Shown: piece after piece, positions 7,714-17,298 of the stretch | How positions within the stretch are numbered: position 1 is the stretch's first letter | Layout: each line of letters starts with the position of its first letter | Virus record (IMG/VR): IMGVR_UViG_3300000117_000028 | Coordinates: 1-54,746 of that record | DNA from: a virus | DNA length: 54,746 nt | Strand: one strand, 5' to 3' | Translations under genes and position numbers: made by a program | Notes under the pieces: generated by a model | Told to the model about the DNA's origin: nothing | The model's input: only the letters and a program-made list of their open reading frames with translations | Database searches by the model: none

Positions 7714-10392
7714 ATGATTAATCAAATTAAAAATCCTACATTCGGTGGTTTTAAACCAGATGCTATGCAGCGTATTGCAGGTACACTGGGTTATACTGGT
7801 GACATGTCTGGCTTTCAACAGTACTTAGAACAGAACCCTGAAAAACTTACACAGATGGAACGGTTTAAACAAGCTGCTATGATGATGGCAAAGGGTGGTA
7901 GTGTACAAAAATTTCAGCCCGGTGGTATGCCGCAGACTATGCCTAACACTACTGGTGGTAGTACATCTCCAGATAGTTTGAATCAAGAAGAACAAATAAA
8001 TATGTTTAATCTAAAGATGTCTAATCAGCTACAAGAAAATAATGCTACACAACAACCTGCACAGATGGCTACACAAGTTACACCTGAACAGATAACAACA
8101 CAAAATCTTGAGCAGCAAAACAGTATGTTTAATCAGCAGAATGTTAATCAGCTACAAGGAAATACTGCTACACAACAACCTGCACAGGCTAATGGTGTTA
8201 TGCAAGGCCCAGAGCCTACAGAGCAACAAATAGCAATGCGAGATGCAAATAATGCGTTCATGAAATCTCCTGTTATTATGGCTGCTCAAGAAGCGTCAGA
8301 AGCTCTACAGAAACAAGCTATGCAGCAAGCAGGTCTTAGTGGCCCTCCTACTAATCAAGAAGAGGCAGACCGTTTTCGGGCTGCTTTTACCACTTTGGCA
8401 GAGAACAGCCCAGAGTTAAAAGCTGCACGTGATGCGCAGAATAAGTTTAATGCAGAGATGCAGAATAAATTTAAAAAAGCCGACAAAGAAGAAACTGGTG
8501 ACGTTAATAACATTGGGCAAGAAATTGAACAAGAATACACCAATGCACAAACAAACTACACACAACAAAGATTAGAACTACTACGTCTTCAACAAGAAGC
8601 TAAGGCAAATCCAGATGATACTAATTTGAAGGAACTTGTAGAAGCTAAAGGCAAAGAATTATCAGACACATACTCAAATCTTCAACAGCTTCAGCCACTA
8701 TATCAATCCACAAAAAAAACAATCAAAGATGTAATGACTGAACGTGCAGTTGATCCTACGTTGCCTGAAGGTACTAGTGTTACTGCAGAGCGTATTCAGA
8801 AAGAACCCGGACAGTTTATTGAGGCTGGTAGTGGTCAGGTGTCTGGTGAGTTTGGTGTAGATAAAGTTGCATTAGCTGATACATACCTTTCCCCAAACGT
8901 AGATCAGCCTGACACAGCTAAGTATGAAGCAGATATTGCCGCAGATAAAGTGGCTGCACAAACACAAGCACTACAGCCTGCACAAACAGATGAAGATGAT
9001 GCACGTGCTAAAGTAACTGCTGCTACGGCTACAGAAAGCATGGTTGGTGATCTTAATGCTGCACAGGGTACTGCTACTCTTATGAAGAATGAAGTACAAC
9101 GTGAGATACAAGACGGTGAGCTAGTATCTGGTGCTGCTGCAGATGCAACTAAGGCAGCTAAGTTTACTGAACAGATTGATGCAGCAACTGCTACACCATC
9201 AGAGAAAGCTACAGTACAGGGTCAACTTGTAGGACTGATGGAGCAGTTTGAAAGTGGTGAGCCGCCAGCGTGGGCTGCGGGTGCCATGCGTTTAGCTAAT
9301 CAGCAAATGGCTGCACGTGGTCTTGGCGCTTCCTCTATGGCAGGGCAGGCTGTTCTACAAGCAGCTATGGAAAGTGCTCTGCCTATTGCACAAGCTGACG
9401 CAGCTACAGTGGCAAAGTTTGAATCACAGAACTTGTCAAATCGTCAGCAACGTGCTATACTTGCAGCAGAACAACGTGCAAAATTTATGGGTCAAGAGTT
9501 TGACCAAGAGTTCCAGACACGTATACTAAATGCAAGTAAGATTAGCGACATTGCTAATATGAACTTTACTGCTGACCAACAGGTACAGCTAGAAAACGCT
9601 CGTTCAGTACAGACAATGAACTTAGAAAACTTGTCTAACCGTCAAGCTATGGTTCTTGCAGAGGCATCTGCACTAGCTAACCTAGACATGGCTAACTTGA
9701 ACAATCGTCAACAAACTGCTGTACAAAATGCTCAGAACTTCTTACAGCTTGATATGGCAAACCTGTCTAACGAACAACAGACAGAATTGTTTAAGTCGCA
9801 ACAAAATATTAACTCTATGCTTACTGACCAAGCTGCTGTTAATGCGTCACGTCAGTTTAATGCGCAGTCAGAGAACCAAGCTAATCAGTTCTACGACAAC
9901 TTAACCTCTACTATTAATATGCATAATAATGAACAACGGAATGCACAACAACGTTATAATTCAGGTCAAGTAAATGCTGCTAATCAGTTTAATGCTGAGA
10001 TAAAAAACAATCGTGAACAGTTTAATGCACAGAACCAGTTGATAGTTGATCAGAATAATGCAACATGGCGTAGAGAGATTTCGACTGCAGATACTGCTGC
10101 CATTAACCGTGCAAACGAATTGAATGCTATCAATACACTGGACATCTCTAACACTGCTTACAGTAATATGTGGCAACTATATGGTGATCAAATGGAGTGG
10201 GCATGGACAAGTGCAGAGAACCAACAAGATCGTTTAAATGAACTTGCGCAAGAACAGTTATCACTTGAAGAAAGGAAGATGATGATAGATGCAGAGTCTT
10301 CTAAATCTTTTGGTAGTCTTGTAAGTACTCTTTTGTTTACTGACATGTCTACGCTTGGCAAGACGTTTGGTGGAAGTATCTTAGGTTTTTAA
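7714..10392 (+). CDS. large glutamine-rich virion protein, probable ejection protein
   Basis: An 892-residue protein. Residues about 50-65 carry a KGG motif (MAKGGSVQKFQPGG). Residues about 95-160 are Q/N-rich with an internal duplication. The central part is charged and helical. The last third (about 570-860) has repeated LSNRQQ-type helical units (NLSNRQQ, NLENLSNRQ, NLNNRQQ, NLSNEQQ) and QFNAQ units suited to a long coiled coil. No enzyme motif is seen. It heads a run of genes that matches the place of T7 gp14-16 ejection proteins. Function is inferred from size, composition and position. Confidence 0.7.
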   Translation: MINQIKNPTFGGFKPDAMQRIAGTLGYTGDMSGFQQYLEQNPEKLTQMERFKQAAMMMAKGGSVQKFQPGGMPQTMPNTTGGSTSPDSLNQEEQINMFNLKMSNQLQENNATQQPAQMATQVTPEQITTQNLEQQNSMFNQQNVNQLQGNTATQQPAQANGVMQGPEPTEQQIAMRDANNAFMKSPVIMAAQEASEALQKQAMQQAGLSGPPTNQEEADRFRAAFTTLAENSPELKAARDAQNKFNAEMQNKFKKADKEETGDVNNIGQEIEQEYTNAQTNYTQQRLELLRLQQEAKANPDDTNLKELVEAKGKELSDTYSNLQQLQPLYQSTKKTIKDVMTERAVDPTLPEGTSVTAERIQKEPGQFIEAGSGQVSGEFGVDKVALADTYLSPNVDQPDTAKYEADIAADKVAAQTQALQPAQTDEDDARAKVTAATATESMVGDLNAAQGTATLMKNEVQREIQDGELVSGAAADATKAAKFTEQIDAATATPSEKATVQGQLVGLMEQFESGEPPAWAAGAMRLANQQMAARGLGASSMAGQAVLQAAMESALPIAQADAATVAKFESQNLSNRQQRAILAAEQRAKFMGQEFDQEFQTRILNASKISDIANMNFTADQQVQLENARSVQTMNLENLSNRQAMVLAEASALANLDMANLNNRQQTAVQNAQNFLQLDMANLSNEQQTELFKSQQNINSMLTDQAAVNASRQFNAQSENQANQFYDNLTSTINMHNNEQRNAQQRYNSGQVNAANQFNAEIKNNREQFNAQNQLIVDQNNATWRREISTADTAAINRANELNAINTLDISNTAYSNMWQLYGDQMEWAWTSAENQQDRLNELAQEQLSLEERKMMIDAESSKSFGSLVSTLLFTDMSTLGKTFGGSILGF
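8002..8187 (+). repeat. imperfect direct repeat of 63 bases inside the Q-rich gene
   Basis: Bases 8002-8064 and 8125-8187 are two 63-base copies that differ at a handful of positions. They encode MFN...NQLQ(E/G)N(N/T)ATQQPAQ. The 60-base spacer between them is also Q/T-rich. This looks like an in-frame duplication. Confidence 0.8.
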
Positions 10393-10404
10393 AGGAATAA
10401 TATA

Positions 10405-10620
10405 ATGAATTTATACACCGCTGCTGCAAAAAGTTATGCGAAAGCTGTACGTGATTTAGACAAGCGTAAGAAACCAACTATAGAACCACAGAAAACTGGT
10501 GGTCTACTTGGACGTAACATGGCACGTAAACCTAAGACGCAAGAGTCAAAAGAAAAAGAGCCATACGATATGGTTCTTGAGGCTATGGAACAAATTCGTG
10601 AGTATAGGAATAAAATATAA
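10405..10620 (+). CDS. small basic hypothetical protein in the ejection-protein operon
   Basis: A 71-residue lysine-rich protein with an AAAGGAATAATATA leader before its ATG. The N-terminal half carries basic heptad-like spacing (AAAKSYAKAVRDLDKRKK). The C-terminal 20 residues form a likely helix (YDMVLEAMEQIREY). The stop overlaps the next start. I do not recognise a family. Its setting suggests a minor virion or assembly component. Confidence 0.7.
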   Translation: MNLYTAAAKSYAKAVRDLDKRKKPTIEPQKTGGLLGRNMARKPKTQESKEKEPYDMVLEAMEQIREYRNKI

Positions 10621-11147
10621 TGGCACAAAATTATCGTAAGAGTTTTAATGCTCCTATCCCCGGACAAAGTTTAACTGCAGAGTTGGGTGCACGTCCTTGG
10701 CAACATACTCCTCAGTATGCCACAGTTGAAGAAGCTATGGATTTCTATGCACCACGTATCCTTGAGCCACAGTTCCGTGATAGTATAGTAGATGTAATGG
10801 AACTTGGTATTCCTTTAACTACTATAGCAAACTCTTTACAATCTGGTGGTGTGATGCAGGGTAAACACACTATTGATGTGGGTATCCTTATCATGCCTGT
10901 ACTAATTGAAATGCTATCTTACGTAGGTGACGAAGAAGGTGTTGACTACACTATCGGAACTGAGATGGAAGAAGAAGACAAGGATAAATTCCGTGACTCA
11001 ACCATTGCAAAAGCGATGCGTAACGTAAAGAAAGTAATGGAAGAGGCAGGAAGTAAACCCGTAGAGGAACTACCTGAGACTGGTGTTGAAGAAGAAAGTA
11101 TGGCTGAAGAACCTGCACCTGCAGGGTTAATGGCACGGAGGCAGTAA
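10620..11147 (+). CDS. hypothetical virion-region protein, acidic C-terminus
   Basis: A 175-residue protein with TAATG overlaps at both ends, so it is translated with its neighbours. The centre has a hydrophobic helical stretch (HTIDVGILIMPVLIEMLSYV). The C-terminal 60 residues are strongly acidic, followed by the basic end GLMARRQ. Similar proteins ending GLMARR occur near ejection proteins in marine podoviruses as far as I recall. No function is assigned. Confidence 0.7.
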   Translation: MAQNYRKSFNAPIPGQSLTAELGARPWQHTPQYATVEEAMDFYAPRILEPQFRDSIVDVMELGIPLTTIANSLQSGGVMQGKHTIDVGILIMPVLIEMLSYVGDEEGVDYTIGTEMEEEDKDKFRDSTIAKAMRNVKKVMEEAGSKPVEELPETGVEEESMAEEPAPAGLMARRQ

Positions 11148-12313
11148 TGGCATTTAATTTTGGGGCATTTCTTGGTGGGGCATCTGACAACTTGGTTGAT
11201 ATGATCAAGACTAAAGAAGCACAGTTGTATAAAGAAGAACAAGATGAAAAAGAACGTACACGTAAAGCTCGTGTAGCTGCAGCCAATCAGCGTAGGGCAG
11301 ATGAAAAAGAAGCTAAAGCACTAGCAGAAGGTCTAAGTCTATTCTATTCTGCCGATCAAGTAAAAGACATCATGAGTAAGGGTAAGACTGCAGGTAAGTA
11401 TGCAATATCTTACGCTGAGAACATGGCGAATAAAGGGTATGATGCTTCTGCAGGTTATGCTATGCCTAAGACTTCCATACAAAGTGAGTTTGCTTTTGAT
11501 ATAGACGATCCTCGTGGTTCACAGATTGACCCACAGATGGCTGAGATTGAAACGGGTAGAGTACAGGAGATGACAGAGGAAGTTGAAGCACAGCCCTTTG
11601 TATCTCGCTTTACACAGCCACCTAAAGATGCAGAGATGACTAAAGCAAAAACGTTTGAAGCACGTCTGGTTGAGCTAGACTTTCAGCGTACTAATGCTCC
11701 GACAGAAGCTCAACGTGAAGAGTTTAACTCTACTTATACTGAGACACTAAATGCCTACAAAAAATTTAAAGAACAGTTAGCTGATAAGGGAACGGATACG
11801 AGCAAGATTACTTTAAGTAATGCAGACCGTAGTAGGTATGTAAATAACGCCCTTGACCGAGCATTTCAAAATGTTTCTTGGGCTGAAAGAGATATATCAG
11901 GAAGGTTAAAACTATCTGTAACAGGAAATGAAGCCAACTCTTTTGATTTAAGAAAGAAAGCTGTAGTAGACTTGCGAGAATTAGCTGCTCAATATAATGA
12001 TCCTGCCTTTGATACTTTAATTAATGGCGTAGAGCGTGGTTACAAGGCGGATGTTGAAACTAAAAAACAAATCGTATATAGAGCATACTTAGGTGCACAA
12101 CGTGCTGCTACGGATAATGATGCTTCTATAGATTCGTATGACGCTAGTACAGCAAGAGCATTTAAGGCATTGCCCGAAAACGGAAGAACTAAAAAACAGT
12201 TAACGGAACAAGCCCAGCAAGGTTTTTACAAACAGAATGATGTTGTTGCATACACAGATGCAGAAGGCAATATGAAATTGGCTTTGATAAGTGATGGTGG
12301 GATATTCTATTAA
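11147..12313 (+). CDS. hypothetical internal virion protein, helical
   Basis: A 388-residue protein. The N-terminus (MAFNFGAFLGGASDNL) is glycine-rich and weakly hydrophobic, followed by a charged coiled-coil segment (about 20-65, KEEQDEKERTRKARV). The rest is helical and polar without catalytic motifs. Coupling by TAATG to genes on both sides places it among the probable ejection proteins. Confidence 0.7.
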   Translation: MAFNFGAFLGGASDNLVDMIKTKEAQLYKEEQDEKERTRKARVAAANQRRADEKEAKALAEGLSLFYSADQVKDIMSKGKTAGKYAISYAENMANKGYDASAGYAMPKTSIQSEFAFDIDDPRGSQIDPQMAEIETGRVQEMTEEVEAQPFVSRFTQPPKDAEMTKAKTFEARLVELDFQRTNAPTEAQREEFNSTYTETLNAYKKFKEQLADKGTDTSKITLSNADRSRYVNNALDRAFQNVSWAERDISGRLKLSVTGNEANSFDLRKKAVVDLRELAAQYNDPAFDTLINGVERGYKADVETKKQIVYRAYLGAQRAATDNDASIDSYDASTARAFKALPENGRTKKQLTEQAQQGFYKQNDVVAYTDAEGNMKLALISDGGIFY

Positions 12314-15300
12314 TGGAAGAAGATTACTTTGCATTTGATACTCCTTTAGTTTCAGACGAAGAAGAAGATAAAGAAGATTACTTTTCTTTTAGTACTCCTT
12401 TGCCTAAAACAGAACCTACAATAGATCAACCTCTGCCGCAGGAAGACTATACTACAGAGCAAAATACTACACCTGTAGTAGATATTGATGCACCTATTGC
12501 AGAACAACAGGTTTCTGAAGCTGAGATACAAACGAATGAGATACTTGATCAAGCAGAGGCAGACGAAAGTTATGTTGATCCACGCCTAGTTGCCGCTATT
12601 GAAAAAACACGTGTGCAGTATACAGAAGCCTATGGCGATGAATACATAAAAGCACAGAGTGGGATGGTATCTGACACGAACCAAAAGATTATAGAACGGC
12701 GTGATCAGTTAATAGATGCTATAAACAAAAGATATACAGATGAATCTGGTAATCTTTCAGAAGTAGGCCAACTTCAATTGGCTAAAGTAGAAGAACAATT
12801 CAAGACTACGGAGTTTACTCCTCGTAACTTTGAAGAAGACATACAGAAACAAGCAGATTATATATCTGAGTATATGTCTCAAACAGACAACCCAATCCAC
12901 CGTAAACTAATTGACGAAATGCTGGAACTAGGTTATGGAGTCAATAAAATATATGGTGTAATGACTGCTGCAGAGTTTAGTCCTATACTAGGTGGCGCTC
13001 TTTCCCTTGAAGAAACAGATGACAGATTGGAAGATGCAAAGGTTCTCTGGGAGCAGGGAGACTTAGCGAGTAGGGGGTTAGCTGGGGCAGTAGTAGCACT
13101 GCAAGGTTTAGAAGTAGGACTTGGCGCAGTAGTTGGTGGTAAGGTTGCTAAAAAAGGTGTTGAACTTCTTACTGGAACTAATGCCAAGAAGATGGCACGT
13201 GCTAGACTAAATGCCAAAGGTGCAGCTGCTGCTGAAACAGAGGTTGCCAAGGAAGCTGCTGCCGAAGCTAAGAAAGTTGCTGAAGCTAATAAAGAAATAC
13301 AACAAGCTTTAATTGATGCCTTTGAAACACGTACTGGTAAAACTATTTCTACAGGTGATGCAGGTAACAAGGTAATTGATCCAACACTTGTACGTCAAGC
13401 CGGTAAAGAAACGTCTGAAGAAATACTTAACTACAAAAACAAATCCGTTAAGGACACACTTGAAGAAAGTTTAGTTGATCAGACCGCACAGTTTGCACAC
13501 TTAACTGATTATCCAGATGTACTTGTGTCTCCACTATTGAAGCCAGAAAAGTTTGATGGCATTGTAGCTATTGCGGCTGACCTTAAAAAGGCTAACCCTT
13601 CTGCCTTTGGTAAGAATGAAACCATCATTGATGACTTATTTGAACTGACAGTCAATGAAGAACTACTTGCATCGGATGAACTGGCGACAATGCTGACGAA
13701 GTATAACATCTCTTTTGATGAATACGTCATGTCAGTTGTAGGCTCAGGTTCTGAGGCAGGTAAAATCCTAAACAAGCTGTCACAGATTGCTAAAGCAAGA
13801 CCCGCTAGTGCAGTTAATGCAGCTAAAGAGAAAGCTGCTAAAGAGGCCGCAGGGTCTATTCGTAAAACTATTATGAGGCTTGAGAATGTTCGCCGTGGTG
13901 GGTTGGTGTCACAGCTTGCTACTGCATCTCGTAACCTTACATCAGCGGTTATACGTGCTCCTCTGGAGAGCCTTGGTAACGTGATGGATGAATCCCTATA
14001 CAGACTGTCTAATGATGGTGTAGGGGCAGCTGCTGGTGCCCTATTCAACGGTGACGTATGGACAGATAGCTTCCGTCAAATGAAGTACATGTTCCGTAAT
14101 CCCATTGAGGCTAAACGATATACTGACCTGCTTCTAAAACGCCCAGAACTTGGGGATCAATTTGATCGTATGTTTAATAATATAAACGAAATACAAGCAC
14201 TGACAGGCCGGGGTAAAGGCGGTGTAGGTGACACTGTACTTACAGCACTTGAAGATGGTGTTGATTTACTAAACACACCTAACCGTTTACAGGAATATCT
14301 CATTCGCCGTGGTGCATTCTTTGGTGAGCTTGAGCGTTTGTCACGGCGTGAGTGGAACATAGACCTTATTGATACGCTAAACAAAGGTAAGATTCGTGAC
14401 CTACTTAACGATGCTTCTTCTGTACGTCCCGCAGGTACTCGTAGCTTTATGGACTTAGTAGATGACAGTGTAAATAAAGCACTAGATATTACATATGCCA
14501 AGCAACCTGACATCCCTGTGTTCCAAAGTACTGCAAGCTTTATTGTGCGTAATGGTTTAACTACTGTAATGCCTTTCCCAAGGTTTATGTTTAATAGCAT
14601 GGAATTGTTGGGGCAGTATGCTGGTGGTGCATCTATACCTATCGCACGTAAGATGGCAAGCATCGTAAGCAAAGGTCAGCGTGGCCCACTAACAGCTAAA
14701 GATCGTCAACGTATTCAACGTAACATCTTGGGTTGGTCTGCTATTGGTGCTGCCTATCAGTATCGCACAAGTGAAGATGCAAATGCAGACTATAAAATGG
14801 TCACTACTTCTGACGATGAGATGTTAGATACTACACCACAGTATCCACTGCGTCAGTTCTTGTATCTAGGTGAAGCAACTAAACGTGCTATGGATGGTAC
14901 ACTAGGTGATTGGTTTGACATTCGTGAGTTCCAAGATACATTCTTAGGTGTTAACTTCCGTACAGGTGTGGGCAATGTGTTCTTAGAAGAGGTTGCTGAT
15001 CTAGCAACTGGCCTTGATCTAACAGCTAAAGAAGCCACTGGTAAACTATTGGGTAGCGCACTGGGTCAATACCTATCTACATGGATGGTCCCATTTGGTC
15101 AGGTGATTGAGTCACAACGTGCGGCAGGTCTACGTGGAACTGCATACAAAGATGTACGGGAAGACCCTGATCTAGGGTTCTGGTCAACACTTGGTAATGA
15201 AGTCAAACGTCCGTTTGATCAGCGTGGATTTACCATGAGTGCGGAAGAAGAAGCTGCACTACCAGAGCGTGAGTTCTTATACTCTGAAGATGGAACTAAA

Positions 15301-15834
15301 GATCGTAAGAATGTACTGTCTCGTGTTATCTTTGGTCTTAACTTCCAAGAGAAAGATGCGAAGTACGGTGAGTACTTAAAGGGTAAAGGTATGCGGGAGT
15401 GGGAGCTTGGTAGTAAGTCTCGTGTTCCAAGTATTCAACGGACAGAAAATAAAGAACTGCGTAAATACATTCCTACTATTGTAGACATTGCACAGAACAT
15501 GGAAACATATGTACGTGAAGCTTACCAAACTAAGTCAGATGAATTTAAAGCAAAGGTATCTGAGAACCAGTATGTCAACTCTGAAATTATTCCTTTGATA
15601 AAGTCACAGGTAAATAATTTAAAGCGTGAGCTACGTGACGCAGGTATGCAGTACATGTCAGGTGATCCTTACTTGATTGCGCAAACTCAGTACAGGCGTA
15701 TGTCACCTGACTTCCGCAAGTATGCTACCGTTAAGTTCATAGAGAATAATGGTAGGTCACCAGACGGATCAAACACAGCTGACCTACAAGAGATGATCCA
15801 GCTAGGTAAGGCATACAAAGAAGCCATACGATAA
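12313..15834 (+). CDS. very large internal virion / DNA ejection protein
   Basis: A 1173-residue protein and the last gene of the late block. The first 90 residues are acidic with repeated EDYF(A/S)F.TPL units. A glycine-rich hydrophobic stretch lies near residues 255-285 (LAGAVVALQGLEVGLGAVVG), followed by an alanine-rich coiled coil. The remainder is long and helical. I see no lytic transglycosylase motif, unlike T7 gp16. Size and end-of-block position support an ejection protein crossing the cell envelope. The stop lies just before a terminator hairpin. Confidence 0.7.
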   Translation: MEEDYFAFDTPLVSDEEEDKEDYFSFSTPLPKTEPTIDQPLPQEDYTTEQNTTPVVDIDAPIAEQQVSEAEIQTNEILDQAEADESYVDPRLVAAIEKTRVQYTEAYGDEYIKAQSGMVSDTNQKIIERRDQLIDAINKRYTDESGNLSEVGQLQLAKVEEQFKTTEFTPRNFEEDIQKQADYISEYMSQTDNPIHRKLIDEMLELGYGVNKIYGVMTAAEFSPILGGALSLEETDDRLEDAKVLWEQGDLASRGLAGAVVALQGLEVGLGAVVGGKVAKKGVELLTGTNAKKMARARLNAKGAAAAETEVAKEAAAEAKKVAEANKEIQQALIDAFETRTGKTISTGDAGNKVIDPTLVRQAGKETSEEILNYKNKSVKDTLEESLVDQTAQFAHLTDYPDVLVSPLLKPEKFDGIVAIAADLKKANPSAFGKNETIIDDLFELTVNEELLASDELATMLTKYNISFDEYVMSVVGSGSEAGKILNKLSQIAKARPASAVNAAKEKAAKEAAGSIRKTIMRLENVRRGGLVSQLATASRNLTSAVIRAPLESLGNVMDESLYRLSNDGVGAAAGALFNGDVWTDSFRQMKYMFRNPIEAKRYTDLLLKRPELGDQFDRMFNNINEIQALTGRGKGGVGDTVLTALEDGVDLLNTPNRLQEYLIRRGAFFGELERLSRREWNIDLIDTLNKGKIRDLLNDASSVRPAGTRSFMDLVDDSVNKALDITYAKQPDIPVFQSTASFIVRNGLTTVMPFPRFMFNSMELLGQYAGGASIPIARKMASIVSKGQRGPLTAKDRQRIQRNILGWSAIGAAYQYRTSEDANADYKMVTTSDDEMLDTTPQYPLRQFLYLGEATKRAMDGTLGDWFDIREFQDTFLGVNFRTGVGNVFLEEVADLATGLDLTAKEATGKLLGSALGQYLSTWMVPFGQVIESQRAAGLRGTAYKDVREDPDLGFWSTLGNEVKRPFDQRGFTMSAEEEAALPEREFLYSEDGTKDRKNVLSRVIFGLNFQEKDAKYGEYLKGKGMREWELGSKSRVPSIQRTENKELRKYIPTIVDIAQNMETYVREAYQTKSDEFKAKVSENQYVNSEIIPLIKSQVNNLKRELRDAGMQYMSGDPYLIAQTQYRRMSPDFRKYATVKFIENNGRSPDGSNTADLQEMIQLGKAYKEAIR

Positions 15835-15838
15835 CAAT

Positions 15839-15864
15839 AAAAAAGGGCGGCTTAATTGCCGCCC
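15839..15864 (-). terminator. intrinsic terminator between convergent gene blocks
   Basis: GGGCGGC (15845-15851), a TTAATT loop and GCCGCCC (15858-15864) form a perfect 7-bp GC stem. Read leftwards it is followed by a run of six T, the classic layout for stopping leftward transcripts just after mazG. Read rightwards the tail is only GATTTATG, so it would stop late transcripts less well. Confidence 0.85.
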
Positions 15865-15873
15865 GATTTATGT

Positions 15874-16239
15874 CTACCGTTTGTCTCCACTACCTTGGAG
15901 TACACCCCTAGCCTTTCGGTCATGTAGCTTACGTAAGTTATTCTTTGCAAGCTCTGTCATGTCTACGTTTAGATCACGGCATAGTGCTGCAATATACCAG
16001 AGGCAATCTCCTACTTCATCTGCAATTGCTTCACGATCAAACTTACCATCACGTAAAATCTTCTTCACCTTGTTGGCAACTTCACCCGCCTCTGCAGCCA
16101 ATCCTAGTGCAGGGTATAGTACCTGATGATCTATTTTATAGATAGCAGTTTCTGATGCCATGTCTTGGTACGACTTGAAGTTTATGTTTTCATATTTCTT
16201 TTCCATAAATTGTCTAGCCTCTTCCTGTAACTTGTTCAT
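15874..16239 (-). CDS. mazG: MazG-like nucleotide pyrophosphohydrolase
   Basis: A 121-residue all-helical protein with the MazG metal-binding pattern: E50 and E53 in LAAEAGEVANK, then E75 and D78 in ADEVGDCLWY. It would hydrolyse NTPs or dNTPs to NMPs. In phages MazG is thought to adjust nucleotide pools or the starvation signal ppGpp. It is the last gene of the leftward block, overlaps the gene before it by 26 bases, and ends beside the terminator. Length fits the short single-domain phage form. Confidence 0.88.
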   Translation of the reverse strand: MNKLQEEARQFMEKKYENINFKSYQDMASETAIYKIDHQVLYPALGLAAEAGEVANKVKKILRDGKFDREAIADEVGDCLWYIAALCRDLNVDMTELAKNNLRKLHDRKARGVLQGSGDKR

Positions 16240-16438
16240 GATCCCTTATCCGTCTTAACTGATCAAAGTAGGCTTTATTAAACCCACGTTCCCATTCCCT
16301 GTACTGCATTGTGTCACTTGGAAATGGGTTAGAAATACGTCCTTGCCTAAAATCTTTGTAGCCTCTCTCTTGTTGAAACTTTAACGGTGCATCGTACTTA
16401 CCAAGGCCACGTTGTTTGCGTGTCATTTGTTTTTGCAT
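16214..16438 (-). CDS. RMF/CrpP-like small protein
   Basis: A 74-residue basic protein. AAGGAG lies 8 bases before the second in-frame ATG (16438), which I take as the start. The segment ERGYKDFRQGRISNPFP followed by YREWERGFNKAY matches the ribosome modulation factor / CrpP pattern: GY, then G-R-x-x-N-P, then W-x-x-G-(W/F)-x-x-A. Bacterial RMF binds 30S ribosomes and drives 100S dimers. A phage copy could act on host translation. Identification is by motif and the function is inferred. Confidence 0.55.
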   Translation of the reverse strand: MQKQMTRKQRGLGKYDAPLKFQQERGYKDFRQGRISNPFPSDTMQYREWERGFNKAYFDQLRRIRDHEQVTGRG

Positions 16439-16450
16439 ATGCATATCTCC

Positions 16451-16900
16451 TTATACTACGTTGATTAATTCTGCTTCTGTGTACGGTATGTGATAAAACT
16501 GTTCACCCTTTAGGATGTTGCGTCCCTGTGCTTCACGTAACCGATCCTTAGTTAGGCTTGTATCTTTGATACGCCACGCTTGCTTCATGTCGTTACGAAA
16601 GATGTAGAAGTTTAGTACCCCATTCTCCCCCTCATATTTATCAAGTAATCTCCCTTTACGTTCTGGAATACGTATCTCTTTCCAGTGTGTGGGCCAATCA
16701 CTTTTCCAAGCTACCTTTACTTCTGCTTCATTGTAGTATGTATACTCTTCTTTCTTAGATACAATGTCTACGTAGTAGTTCTCTTCTGTGTTTTCAATGT
16801 CGTGACCAACACTCTCTAAGTATTGTACGAGTTTGTCTTTGGCTGGTGCATCATAACTTTTATAAAGCTTAGTGCTAAATTGTTTACGAGTAGGTTTCAT
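16451..16900 (-). CDS. hypothetical protein with possible PD-(D/E)XK-like core
   Basis: A 149-residue protein with a good AAGGAG site before its ATG. The segment YYVDIVSK...YNEAEVKVAW places an Asp about 15 residues before E-x-K on a beta strand, the usual geometry of PD-(D/E)XK nucleases. It is followed by a conserved-looking WPTHWKEIRIPERKGRLL. The protein is short for an independent nuclease, so a defunct or accessory fold is possible. It sits beside glutaredoxin and RNR. Confidence 0.55.
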   Translation of the reverse strand: MKPTRKQFSTKLYKSYDAPAKDKLVQYLESVGHDIENTEENYYVDIVSKKEEYTYYNEAEVKVAWKSDWPTHWKEIRIPERKGRLLDKYEGENGVLNFYIFRNDMKQAWRIKDTSLTKDRLREAQGRNILKGEQFYHIPYTEAELINVV

Positions 16901-17120
16901 GTATATACTCCTTCAATTCTGTGTAACCACCTAAGTGAGTTCCATCTGGTTTAAATATCTGTGGTACTGTAGTTATACTTGATCTTTTTAATAAGGACAA
17001 TATCCATTTACTACTGTCTGATTGTATGTTGTACTCTGTGTAATCTAACCCTGCACCTTTCATGAGGGCTTTCGCAGCATCACAGAAGCTACATTGATTA
17101 CGTGTTATTATCACCCACAT
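16884..17120 (-). CDS. glutaredoxin
   Basis: A 78-residue thioredoxin-fold protein with an N-terminal C10-S-F-C13 redox motif, the cis-proline motif TTVPQIF near residue 52, and a GGYTELKEY C-terminal glutathione-binding region. It would reduce disulfides using glutathione and probably regenerates the class II ribonucleotide reductase encoded just upstream. A GGAG site sits 8-9 bases before the ATG, and it overlaps the DUF1289 gene by 23 bases. Confidence 0.88.
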   Translation of the reverse strand: MWVIITRNQCSFCDAAKALMKGAGLDYTEYNIQSDSSKWILSLLKRSSITTVPQIFKPDGTHLGGYTELKEYIHETYS

Positions 17121-17298
17121 TTAATTGTCTCCATTTTAATTGTTGTTTAAGTTTTTTTTGATCGTGTTCACTCATTATACTCCATTCACGAATCTCGTCA
17201 ATAGTTCTTTTGCACCCCGCACAATAACCGTGTTCAATACGACACACTTTTGTGCAGGGTGATGGTATGTTACCTACGTTAGGTCTACGATTTCGCAC
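17098..17298 (-). CDS. DUF1289 cysteine-rich protein
   Basis: A 66-residue protein. The motif SPCTKVCRIEHGYCAGCKRT, followed by DEIREWSIMSEHDQ, is the DUF1289 signature with four cysteines that probably bind zinc or an Fe-S cluster. It starts with GTG inside the end of the RNR gene. No ATG start before the domain exists. Its biochemical role is unknown. The position between RNR and glutaredoxin suggests a link with redox or RNR function. Confidence 0.75.
   Translation of the reverse strand: MRNRRPNVGNIPSPCTKVCRIEHGYCAGCKRTIDEIREWSIMSEHDQKKLKQQLKWRQLNVGDNNT

Noticed and set aside
17274-17298. ACCTACGTTAGGT near the RNR end as another palindrome copy
   Set aside because: It encodes P-N-V-G and is partly symmetric, but it shares too few bases with GTCCAACRTTGGAC.
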